Assembly (NCBI GenBank): GCA_002825515.1
Contig: PJET01000109.1
Location: 1 to 37,463, forward strand
DNA length: 37,463 nt
From: Candidatus Thorarchaeota archaeon MP11T_1
GTDB taxonomy: Archaea > Asgardarchaeota > Thorarchaeia > Thorarchaeales > Thorarchaeaceae
Direction: 5' to 3'
Position 1 is the stretch's first letter. Each line of letters opens with the position of its first letter. Under the pieces are notes generated by a model. That model ran no database searches. It was not told the origin of the DNA and was given only the letters and a program-made list of their open reading frames with translations. Below are positions 23,223 through 30,179 of this stretch, piece by piece. The translations under genes and the position numbers were made by a program.

Positions 23223-23858
23223 TTATTCTTCTTCTTGAGTAATCCAATCACGTACCATCTTTAACCTTACAAAGTCTTCACGTTCTCGTTCTTCAAGTGC
23301 AAGTTTTACGAAACGGGCTGTTGCATCAAGACGAGGTATAACAACAGTTTCAAGAGCTGATACTCGTCGTTTTGTACGCTCAATTTCAAGCGCAAGTCGT
23401 TTCACTGTTGATTCAATTTCAGCTAGACGAACAATTGCGTTCAGAGCTTCTTTGAATTTTTCACTCATAACATCAAATTTCGCACTAGAGTCTGAAAGTG
23501 AATAAGGAAGATCAGGAGTATGTTGTTCAACCGATAGAATCGGAACTCTGACCCCCATCATTGATCTTGTTGAAATACTAAGGTTCGCTTCAAATTTACT
23601 TGCATATGCGAATTCTACAACTCTTGCAGGTCCCATTACCATTTTTGCTTGAGTAAGAGCTGAGAAAGCTTCTGAAAGTGCGGCATCTACTTTCACCCTT
23701 GCTTCCTTAATCTCTGCTATCGCATTGAAAAATTCCATTATGAGCGAGTCTCGTTTCTCTCGGAGGAGATCGTGACCTCTTTCAGCCAACCTCATTCTAT
23801 TTTTTAGAGCAAGTAGTTCCATGCGGGTAGTTTTTGTGCCTGGCAGAATCTTACTCAT
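23223..23858 (-). CDS. atpD: A/V-type ATP synthase subunit D
   Basis: A 211-residue central-stalk subunit of the archaeal A1Ao ATPase. The N-terminal signature is KILPGTKTTRMELLALKNRMRLAERGHDLLREKRDSLI. A long coiled coil occupies both ends and the middle has the family block GVRVPILSV followed by YSLSDSSAKFD. The C-terminal helix is IVRLAEIESTVKRLALEIERTKRRVSALETVVIPRL. I chose ATG 23858 because that gives the conserved MSKILPGT start; an upstream GTG at 23867 adds three residues. The remaining ATPase subunits are not adjacent, so the operon is split in this genome. Confidence 0.96.
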   Translation of the reverse strand: MSKILPGTKTTRMELLALKNRMRLAERGHDLLREKRDSLIMEFFNAIAEIKEARVKVDAALSEAFSALTQAKMVMGPARVVEFAYASKFEANLSISTRSMMGVRVPILSVEQHTPDLPYSLSDSSAKFDVMSEKFKEALNAIVRLAEIESTVKRLALEIERTKRRVSALETVVIPRLDATARFVKLALEEREREDFVRLKMVRDWITQEEE

Positions 23859-23928
23859 TATTATCACTTTTATGGGAATAGAGTGGCATGGTGTGTATCA
23901 TAGCTGTTCTAAACTCTTGTGTTTCGTA

Positions 23929-24207
23929 TCAATAGAATGTGAAAGCTAATGCACTGATGATAATTCCAATGAAGCACATTATCAGCCAGTCGCGAAGATA
24001 TTTCTGAATTAGTTTTGGACGTTCATTTATTTGAGCAGTCACTACAAATGTAGCGGCGGAAATATATAGAAATGCAAAGGGTAAAGAAACGGATGTGTTA
24101 GTTAAAGGAACATCTGTTATCAAAATTATTCCTGATAGAACACCAAAAATCATGAAAGAGAGAATCATAAGCGAATTCATGATGTGCTTTATTCGATCTA
24201 CATCCAT
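23929..24207 (-). CDS. Small three-helix membrane protein of unknown function
   Basis: A 92-residue product with three hydrophobic segments: residues about 10-31 (MNSLMILSFMIFGVLSGIILI), 42-59 (LPFAFLYISAATFVVTAQ) and 73-91 (LIMCFIGIIISALAF). Between segments 2 and 3 is a basic loop (NERPKLIQKYLRDW). I do not recognise a family. It lies between atpD and the divergent AAA+ cassette. Base composition is like the neighbours, and the gene is plausible although short. Confidence 0.55.
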   Translation of the reverse strand: MDVDRIKHIMNSLMILSFMIFGVLSGIILITDVPLTNTSVSLPFAFLYISAATFVVTAQINERPKLIQKYLRDWLIMCFIGIIISALAFTFY

Positions 24208-24312
24208 TCTAAGTTACTCCTGTAACATTTACTAATATTGTCTTAAGTTGACCTTTCAGCCTGTTCATTCTCTTCAAAAAGGTTGTGTCTGAATGGCGCA
24301 ATTTACCACACA

Positions 24313-24352
24313 TTTTATATCTGAAACTATTGTTTCAAAATTGTATTACATG
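24313..24352 (+). promoter_or_regulatory. Promoter and candidate operator of the AAA+/RHH cassette
   Basis: A TTTTATAT TATA box (24313-24320) is followed immediately by the perfect inverted repeat TGAAAC-TATT-GTTTCA (24322-24337) and then AAATTGTATTACATG (24338-24352), near where transcription should start. The 15-mer recurs exactly at 28508-28522. A palindrome directly behind TATA is the usual position for a repressor site, and the cassette encodes its own RHH candidate. Confidence 0.6.
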
Positions 24353-24389
24353 AAGTACTTGTGATACCACATCTTTAGAGGTCCACAAA

Positions 24390-25364
24390 ATGACAATCGC
24401 AATTCATGAGAGTGCATTGATCCGGCACTTCAATACCCGCAAAGAAGTTCTTCGTGCTTGGGAAGAGAAGATTGGTGCTAGATTCTCGCCATTTCGTGGC
24501 TTCAAGATGCCAGACAGTCGTCTGTACATTGAAGATAGTGACTTTTTGGACTCTATTGTTGATTTAATTATAACAAATGAACGTCATGTTTTCATTCGTG
24601 GACCAGTAGGCTCGGGTAAGAGTACATTGATGCTATTAGCATTGAGAGATTTACCAACATTAGCTGATCGTAGAGGAAACAAATTCATCACTGGCTATGT
24701 TGGTATGACTGGTCTTTATGAAAAACAAATGGCATCAGCAATTGCTGATTCTCTTAGAATAAAATATCGAAGATCATGGGAGTCTAGTCAGATTATTGAT
24801 GCAGTTGCGAAAGAGAGTCTTCGAAGATATCTTGAAGAACAAAGTCGCACAGCATTATTCATTGAAGACGTTGCAGACAATCAAGAAGCAGCATTTCATA
24901 AATTAAGATTCCTTGCGGACCTACCTACTGAAGAGATGATTGATGCATACTCGGGAGCTCTTGACGAACCTATTTTCACATTGGTTATGTCTGGGACTAT
25001 GATATACTGGAATGCAATGCTTTCTTTCCTACCGCAGATTGCGGACCGTACGGAACCTCTTGATGTTCCCTCACTCAATGATGCGAAAGCAAGGGAATTC
25101 ATAGGACGTCGAATTGCTTATGCACAAGGACATATTGACAGCTTTAATCCGGAGAGTTTCAGTGTTTATCCATTTACTGATGATGCAGTGAATGTCATTA
25201 ATACAGCAGCAAAGGGAAATCCACGTGATATACGAATGCTTGCACGTGGATGTCAGCAAGTTGCAGCTGAGAATCTAAGAAATTCTGGGAATCCAGGAGT
25301 GACAAGAGAAATTGCTGAGCTAGTTTCTGAAGCATATGCAACATTACTCAGGGAGGTACAATGA
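24390..25364 (+). CDS. AAA+ ATPase of the Orc1/Cdc6-TniB-like type, partner of an RHH protein
   Basis: A 324-residue AAA+ protein. Residues 1-60 precede the ATPase and end in MPDSRLYIEDSDFLDSIVDLI. Walker A is HVFIRGPVGSGKST (about residues 65-80), Walker B ALFIEDVADN, sensor-1-like LVMSGTMIYW, and sensor-2 region AAKGNPRDIRMLARGCQQVA, the GNPR type found in Orc1/Cdc6, ExeA and TniB ATPases. It lacks the Orc1 winged-helix tail and the IYGxTGTGKT wording, so it is not an obvious initiator. GAGGT precedes the ATG. The gene ends 1 bp before the start of an RHH-like gene, a strict two-gene cassette. A role in DNA segregation, defence or transposon biology is possible; none is proven. Confidence 0.72.
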   Translation: MTIAIHESALIRHFNTRKEVLRAWEEKIGARFSPFRGFKMPDSRLYIEDSDFLDSIVDLIITNERHVFIRGPVGSGKSTLMLLALRDLPTLADRRGNKFITGYVGMTGLYEKQMASAIADSLRIKYRRSWESSQIIDAVAKESLRRYLEEQSRTALFIEDVADNQEAAFHKLRFLADLPTEEMIDAYSGALDEPIFTLVMSGTMIYWNAMLSFLPQIADRTEPLDVPSLNDAKAREFIGRRIAYAQGHIDSFNPESFSVYPFTDDAVNVINTAAKGNPRDIRMLARGCQQVAAENLRNSGNPGVTREIAELVSEAYATLLREVQ

Positions 25365-25365
25365 A

Positions 25366-25668
25366 ATGAGTTTACTTGGTAAGTATAGAAAAGAAGCGGA
25401 AAAAGAAGAAGGAGAAGAAAAACCAACAAGAATGGTGGCTAGAGAATCTAGACCAGTAGAACAAAAGAGTGAGCTTATATCTTCTGTTCCAAATCGAGAA
25501 CGAAAGAGTCCAATTGTTTCTTTCTCTATACCAACTGATCTCAGAGCTTGTCTAAAAGCAATTAGAAAATCAAAGGCAATCAACCTGAGTATGTGGGTAG
25601 AGAAACAGCTGCGTGAAGCGATTGTACAAGAATTCCCGCAGATAGCTGAAGAATATCTTGAGTCATAG
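25366..25668 (+). CDS. Ribbon-helix-helix-like small protein
   Basis: A 100-residue product. The first half is charged and probably disordered (KYRKEAEKEEGEEKPTRM). Residues about 55-95, SPIVSFSIPTDLRACLKAIRKSKAINLSMWVEKQLREAI, have a ribbon (IVSFSIP), helix A and helix B in the spacing of RHH DNA-binding proteins such as CopG/SegB/Omega. I chose ATG 25366 behind GGGAGGTACA rather than an upstream ATG at 25336 that lies within the ATPase gene. It presumably dimerises, binds DNA and represses the cassette; a partition-like centromere-binding role is an alternative. It is convergent with the acyl-CoA synthetase gene. Confidence 0.65.
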   Translation: MSLLGKYRKEAEKEEGEEKPTRMVARESRPVEQKSELISSVPNRERKSPIVSFSIPTDLRACLKAIRKSKAINLSMWVEKQLREAIVQEFPQIAEEYLES

Positions 25669-25683
25669 ACCGTTTTTCAATTG

Positions 25684-25697
25684 TAATACTGGTATTA
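25684..25697. promoter_or_regulatory. TAATAC-TG-GTATTA palindrome between convergent genes
   Basis: The extended word TTGTAATACTGGTATTA closely matches TTGTAATACTAGTATTA at 32526-32542. Both lie just behind a rightward gene and in front of the end of a leftward gene. Two such sites suggest a shared function at convergent 3' ends. Confidence 0.45.
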
Positions 25698-25723
25698 AGA
25701 TTCAGGGTTGGATAGTTTGAGAT

Positions 25724-27109
25724 TTAATTATGCATAGCTGTATACTCAGCCACTCTTGCGATGCAGAGTGTAGCTTGTGCAGGGTCATCATAACAGGGTA
25801 TCTTATTCATTTCTAAAAGATCTTTTCCTGGTTTGCCAACATCTCCAGCCAACCATACTCCTATAACTGGTTTATCTATCAAGGTAGAGCGAACACCCTC
25901 TAAAGTTCCTGCTGCATGTTCCGTCTGTGTCATTCCTGCAAATGTTGGAACTGCACATATAACAAGTAGTATGTCAACATTAGAGTCTTTCAACAGAAGT
26001 TCGGTAGCTATTCTATACTCTCTCCGACCTCCACTTGCCACAACATCAATAGGGTTATTATTTGAAGCCATTGGCGGAAGAACTTGTCTAAGCTCTTCTC
26101 TTGTTTTTTCTTCAAGAGATGCAATTTGAAGGTTTAAGTTAGATGCAGCATCAGTAGCAAGAACTCCTGCACCTCCTGTATTACTAATAATACCAATACG
26201 ATTTCCTTTTGGTTTTGGTTGATAGTCAAAAAGCTTACAAATTTCAAATAGTGTGTCTAAAGACGGTGCAGTAACACAACCAGCTTGACGTATCATTGCA
26301 TCAAACAGTTTGGTAGAACCTGCTAGCGATCCGGTATGTGATTGAGTAGCACGACTACCTTCTTTGCTCCTCCCTCCCTTCAATATGACTACGGGTTTTA
26401 CTTCAGCTGCTTTTTGTAATGACTCGAAAAGTGTTCGACCTTCGTCAACGCCTTCAATATAAGCTGCAATGACTGAAGATTTTGAATCTTCTCTGAAGTA
26501 ATTAAGAATTTCAACAAATCCTACATCTGCCGAATTACCAACGCTGACAAACTTGCTCATTCCAATCCTTTTTGCTCGAGTATTGTAGATGATCATCCCA
26601 CCAAGAGCCCCACTTTGAGATACGAATGCAATATTGCCGCGTTCTGGCATCATCGTGAATGTACCATTAAATAATCGACTATTGGAAACGCCAACACAAT
26701 TTGGACCAATTATACGAACTCCTGCTTCTCGAGCAGCTATCACAAGGCTCTTCTCTAACTCTACTCCCTCAGGACCAGCTTCGCTGAAACCACCTGAAAT
26801 TATAACTGCGTTTCTTGCACCGGCTTTTCTTACTTCAGGCATAAGTGATGAACAGTACTTGGCAGCAACAGCGACTATTACTAAATCAACAGGTTTGGGT
26901 AAATCGCTAAGACTCTTGTAGGCTTGTATACCTAAAACTCGTTCTGTGCTACGTGTTATGGGAAAGACTTCAATTTCAGATGCTAGTAAATTCATAAGTA
27001 TTGAATTCCCAAGCTTCCTATAATCTGTGGAAGCGCCAACAAGAGCAACTCTTTTTGGATTGAAGAATGGATCCATACTCTTGAACAACGCAGTTTCAGA
27101 ATCTTTCAT
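25724..27109 (-). CDS. acdA: ADP-forming acyl-CoA synthetase, alpha-type subunit
   Basis: A 461-residue protein of the NDP-forming acetyl/acyl-CoA synthetase family (COG1042), which in archaea makes ATP from acyl-CoA in fermentation. CoA-binding domain: RVALVGASTDYRKLGNSILMNL near residue 20, VIIGPNCVGVSN near 135. Succinyl-CoA-ligase-like domain: IAFVSQSGALGG, YIEGVDEGR, VILKGGRSKEGSRATQSHTGSLAGS with the phospho-His in SHTGSLAG. Last domain: ISNTGGAGVLATDA and PIDVVASG. Length fits a separate alpha subunit; the ATP-grasp beta subunit is not adjacent, so it must be elsewhere. MDPFFNPKR at residue 12 could be the true start. Confidence 0.9.
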   Translation of the reverse strand: MKDSETALFKSMDPFFNPKRVALVGASTDYRKLGNSILMNLLASEIEVFPITRSTERVLGIQAYKSLSDLPKPVDLVIVAVAAKYCSSLMPEVRKAGARNAVIISGGFSEAGPEGVELEKSLVIAAREAGVRIIGPNCVGVSNSRLFNGTFTMMPERGNIAFVSQSGALGGMIIYNTRAKRIGMSKFVSVGNSADVGFVEILNYFREDSKSSVIAAYIEGVDEGRTLFESLQKAAEVKPVVILKGGRSKEGSRATQSHTGSLAGSTKLFDAMIRQAGCVTAPSLDTLFEICKLFDYQPKPKGNRIGIISNTGGAGVLATDAASNLNLQIASLEEKTREELRQVLPPMASNNNPIDVVASGGRREYRIATELLLKDSNVDILLVICAVPTFAGMTQTEHAAGTLEGVRSTLIDKPVIGVWLAGDVGKPGKDLLEMNKIPCYDDPAQATLCIARVAEYTAMHN

Positions 27110-27171
27110 GTTTGCACGCCAGAATTGAGTGTGATTTATGTCTGTCGTCAGTATAGGTATTTCATGTATTA

Positions 27172-28422
27172 CTAGTAGTACAATGGTTTTTCTTTACTGA
27201 AACGTCGATATAGTTTTGTTAATTTTCCGCGATTCTTGCATTCGTTCTTTAATGAAGAGACAATAATATGATCAGCTTCAAAGCATTTTTTGTAAACATT
27301 TTCAAGGGCTTTTGCCGCAGCATCTTCTATCTCATTGTTTTTACTTTTGCACAATAAGTTCACTAAGGTTATAGCAGATGATTCATGGTAAAAACTACCA
27401 ATCGCTAGAATTGACATTGTTGCAATACGTGTACTATTCATTCGAGATGATTTTTCTAAAACGAGAATTGAGTCAACATCACGGATTGAGAGATGTGCAT
27501 TGATGCAATTAAGTATCTCTCTATAGCCACTTGAGGACTGTGAATTCTCATATATTGAAGAAGCTTCGTCAAGTAGAGTATTGAGTAATGGTATAGCATG
27601 TCTACTTCCCATTCGACCCAAGTTACTGACTTCGTGATGAATGAGAGATGTGAGTAGATTGCTGTATGTTTGGTTTGTTGGACGAGTCCAAGAACCATCT
27701 TTTGTGTATTTGAAAGAAGATGTATTGACACTCTTTGTTTTGATAAGATTAGATATTTGCATTGTTGATAATACAGTATCGAGTGTATTCGAATTCACAA
27801 CAAGCCCTTTGATTCCGAGTGTTGACAAGGCAAGTCGACCATATTCGGTATACCATAGAGGTTCGACATTGAATTGTTCTTTGTTCTGTTCTAGGGAGAT
27901 ATTATGAATGTTCTCGTTTCTCACTTTGTCTAACATTTCCACAGTTTCTTGAGATATTGAAATATTGTCAGAGAAATCAAAAAATAGTGTGTCACCAGCG
28001 TGTATTTGTTCAATCACCAATGGCTCAATACTGTCTATAGAAACACGGGAGGCATCAATTAGCGAAGGTTCTTGATTTAGATTCTTTAGAAGATCAGTTG
28101 TTTCTGTTGATACTGGTTCTAGTCCTTTACACGATAGTAGTTCGAATACCATCTCTCTATACTTCAACTCTTCCAGGTCTGTTTTGCCTTGACCAATAAT
28201 AAGCGGTGAGGAATACTTGTGGTGTTTTGCTTTCAATAGATATTCAAGTGCCGTGGACCAGCCTTCTTCGCTCTCAGTTCTAGATACGATATCTACTAGG
28301 TCTCTGTAACGTCGGTCTCCAATTGCATTTGCTATTAGTTGTATCTGTTCGGTTTCATCAGTTTCTTTTATACGCTCTTTGACAGCTTTGAAGATTCGAT
28401 CACGACTATTATCATCAGTCAA
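27172..28422 (-). CDS. Unrecognised protein with helical HEAT-like repeats (416 aa)
   Basis: Not recognised. The N-terminal 60 residues are charged (MTDDNSRDRIFKAVKERIKETDETEQIQ). From about residue 260 on, the sequence is built of paired helices resembling HEAT/ARM repeats: LTSLIHHEVSNLGRMGSRHAIPLLNTLLDEA, REILNCINAHLSIRDVDSILVLEK, TRIATMSILAIGSFYHESSAITLVNLLCK, EIEDAAAKALENVYKKC. The central part shows a beta/alpha pattern (DTLFFDFSDNISIS). It starts with TTG at 28422. The promoter region contains the TGTATTACA motif behind a TATA-like AATAATATAAG. It is the first of three consecutive leftward unknown genes; no partner suggests a role. Confidence 0.6.
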   Translation of the reverse strand: MTDDNSRDRIFKAVKERIKETDETEQIQLIANAIGDRRYRDLVDIVSRTESEEGWSTALEYLLKAKHHKYSSPLIIGQGKTDLEELKYREMVFELLSCKGLEPVSTETTDLLKNLNQEPSLIDASRVSIDSIEPLVIEQIHAGDTLFFDFSDNISISQETVEMLDKVRNENIHNISLEQNKEQFNVEPLWYTEYGRLALSTLGIKGLVVNSNTLDTVLSTMQISNLIKTKSVNTSSFKYTKDGSWTRPTNQTYSNLLTSLIHHEVSNLGRMGSRHAIPLLNTLLDEASSIYENSQSSSGYREILNCINAHLSIRDVDSILVLEKSSRMNSTRIATMSILAIGSFYHESSAITLVNLLCKSKNNEIEDAAAKALENVYKKCFEADHIIVSSLKNECKNRGKLTKLYRRFSKEKPLYY

Positions 28423-28830
28423 GTTATCATCACTACTGGGTATAGTGTACAGTCCATTGTCAGCATAGGATTACGATTAAGGTTTCTTAGGGTATTCAAC
28501 TTTGCATAAATTGTATTACATGTATTATCTTATATTATTAGGCGCCAAACCAAATTGAAGAATATGTTGAAAATTCTCGTTCTAAGATTAGAACTATGTA
28601 CGATTGTTACCATGTATAATATGAGTGTGTCGTACAATGGCAAGTAAGCCGACGTGGATAGGACACACCTTTCCGACGTTTCAGGCACTCGTCATTGTCA
28701 TCTCTATCTCCTCAAACAAACCTCCAGGATGACCTAAATGGTTGCTTGAGTGCTGGAGAAGGACTGTGCTCAAATGCGTCGGAATGCTTCTCGGTGCGAC
28801 ACTCTCGAGCCATTTTCTTTTTTGTTTTAA
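28423..28830. other. Gene-free stretch with a GC-rich structured island (28622-28810)
   Basis: No gene recognised. The first half is AT-rich promoter DNA with the direct repeat GTATTACAT-GTATTA (28513-28527). The second half is GC-rich relative to its surroundings and offers nested pairings: GTGTCG (near 28626) with CGACAC (near 28797), TTCCGACG (near 28670) with CGTCGGAA (28777-28784), and GGCACTC with GAGTGC. It ends in TTTTCTTTTTTG (near 28813). That pattern suits a structured non-coding RNA on the plus strand, but I cannot name one; a decayed insertion is the alternative. Confidence 0.4.
28512..28520. promoter_or_regulatory. TGTATTACA motif upstream of the HEAT-like gene
   Basis: TGTA-T-TACA lies about 90 bp before the TTG start at 28422, behind an AT-rich TATA candidate. 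The surrounding AAATTGTATTACATG is identical to the promoter of the AAA+ cassette at 24338-24352, implying a shared regulator. Confidence 0.5.
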
Positions 28831-29379
28831 TTAATCAGACTTCTTTTTGGATATCTCAGATTTAAGAGCTAGTGAGGATGAGAGCTCATCGAGTGTTGAC
28901 ATTATTGATCTTTCTGTTGCTCTAATGCTTTCTAGTTCCTCTGTTGTTAGCTCAACCTTTCCAGCAAGAATATCACGGATTCTTCTGTAATCACCGATAC
29001 GGGCGGCTACTTCCTCAAAGGGACGGAATATTGTTAGTTCGAAAAGACCTAAGTATGCTAATAGTAACATGGTGTAAAAGCAACGAGATAGGTTCCGACG
29101 AGCTTGGTTCAGAGTTCTATTGAATGCCCCTCTTGAAACACCTCTAGACTTGGTTCCATGTTTTGTTCGAATTGTTGCTTTGTCTTCATACGTAATATGC
29201 GACCCCAAACTGTCTTCCACTACCAAATCAATAAGAAGAGTTTCTAGTTGAGCGTCACTCAGTACGGATCCCTCCTGAAGCTTCTTCAGAATTGGTTCTT
29301 TTAGTACGTGACGTGTGCCAATTGCCAATTGCTTTATTTCATCCTTATCAGGATTTTTTCTGGTATTTTTGAGTCGCAA
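28831..29379 (-). CDS. Unrecognised helical protein (182 aa)
   Basis: Not recognised. An almost wholly helical protein: basic N-terminus (MRLKNTRKNPDKDEIKQLAIG), a segment RGVSRGAFNRTLNQARRNLSRCFYTMLLLAYLGLF that contains one weakly hydrophobic stretch, and a C-terminal coiled-coil-like region (DYRRIRDILAGKVELTTEELESIRATERSIMSTLDELSSSLAL). The RGAFNRTLNQARRN wording could be DNA-binding, but no known domain fits. The start is TTG at 29379, which is supported by a near-perfect GGTGATC ribosome site 5 nt upstream. It is grouped with two other unknown leftward genes. Confidence 0.6.
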   Translation of the reverse strand: MRLKNTRKNPDKDEIKQLAIGTRHVLKEPILKKLQEGSVLSDAQLETLLIDLVVEDSLGSHITYEDKATIRTKHGTKSRGVSRGAFNRTLNQARRNLSRCFYTMLLLAYLGLFELTIFRPFEEVAARIGDYRRIRDILAGKVELTTEELESIRATERSIMSTLDELSSSLALKSEISKKKSD

Positions 29380-29524
29380 GTAAGATCACCATATTTGATA
29401 TCCACTATTCGAACTTGTCCGAGTAGTTATTAGTATCAACCATTAGAGTTCTTTAAATCACAAATAGAGCGTTATAGTGCCTTTTTTTATTGTGGTCAAT
29501 AAGTCCTAATGGGTGGATACAATT

Positions 29525-29534
29525 TTGTATACAA
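29525..29534. promoter_or_regulatory. TTGTATACAA palindrome upstream of the 29379 start
   Basis: A perfect 10-bp palindrome related to the TGTATTACA motif. A second site, TGTAATACA, is at 29586-29594. Both are in the 232-bp spacer between two leftward unknown genes. Confidence 0.4.
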
Positions 29535-29611
29535 TAAATAAGTATGGAGTCTTATGAATTTTCAGTTGGTCAATAGTGAAATACCTGTAATACAAAAAGA
29601 GTTGAGTGTGA

Positions 29612-30028
29612 TTATCTATTCGAGAGAGTCCATTCTGATTCAGGTGTCATCATAACAAATCCTAGAATTAGATTGCCTCTAATCTCATCAAATTTGTAAA
29701 CCCCAAAAACGTTTTTCCCAGAATCATCTGTCCATTCAATTCGACCACGTAAAAGAAAATGTTGAAACACGACACGACTTTGTTTTCTCACAGAAGCAAA
29801 GAGGTTCTTGTATCGCCTCCGTTGAGAGGGTCTTATGCTCCATCTTGAAAAGATGAATCTGTTAGTAAGATTATTACTGGAAATTAAAACAGATTTTCTA
29901 CCTCGTCCTTTTGTATTAATTGCCTCTTTAAGAGCGTTCCTTAGACACTCTGGCACTGAAGCCAATATTGAAGGGGTGACCTCAGGTTCTCGAACTAAAG
30001 ATCGGGTTTGTTCAGTACGAATTGTCAA
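29612..30028 (-). CDS. Unrecognised basic protein (138 aa)
   Basis: Not recognised. The product has a helical N-terminal part (TPSILASVPECLRNALKEAINTKG), a very basic middle (RWSIRPSQRRRYKNLFASVRKQSRVVFQHFLLRGRIEW) and a beta-rich end (NVFGVYKFDEIRGNLILGFVMM). Nucleic-acid binding is plausible from charge only. The only available start is TTG at 30028, since a stop lies two codons upstream and no ATG occurs before the last 12 residues. No Shine-Dalgarno is seen. It is divergent from hypF with about 90-150 bp between them. Confidence 0.5.
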   Translation of the reverse strand: MTIRTEQTRSLVREPEVTPSILASVPECLRNALKEAINTKGRGRKSVLISSNNLTNRFIFSRWSIRPSQRRRYKNLFASVRKQSRVVFQHFLLRGRIEWTDDSGKNVFGVYKFDEIRGNLILGFVMMTPESEWTLSNR

Positions 30029-30179
30029 AGCAGCTCAATCTATTTTTCCTACAGGAACCTTAAGAGGACCTACAAAGAATAGGTATAGTACTATTGCTTA
30101 GTGTAATAAAATACTGACTTTGTCACTTCATTGGATTAATATCGAGATTGGTCACGAAAACATCAAGGTGTCTTCATCT

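Noticed and set aside
24390..25364. AAA+ ATPase as the missing Orc1/Cdc6 initiator for the putative origin
   Set aside because: Walker A wording, sensor 1 and the absence of a winged-helix tail do not fit Orc1/Cdc6, and it is 10 kb from the origin. A distant relationship only is claimed.
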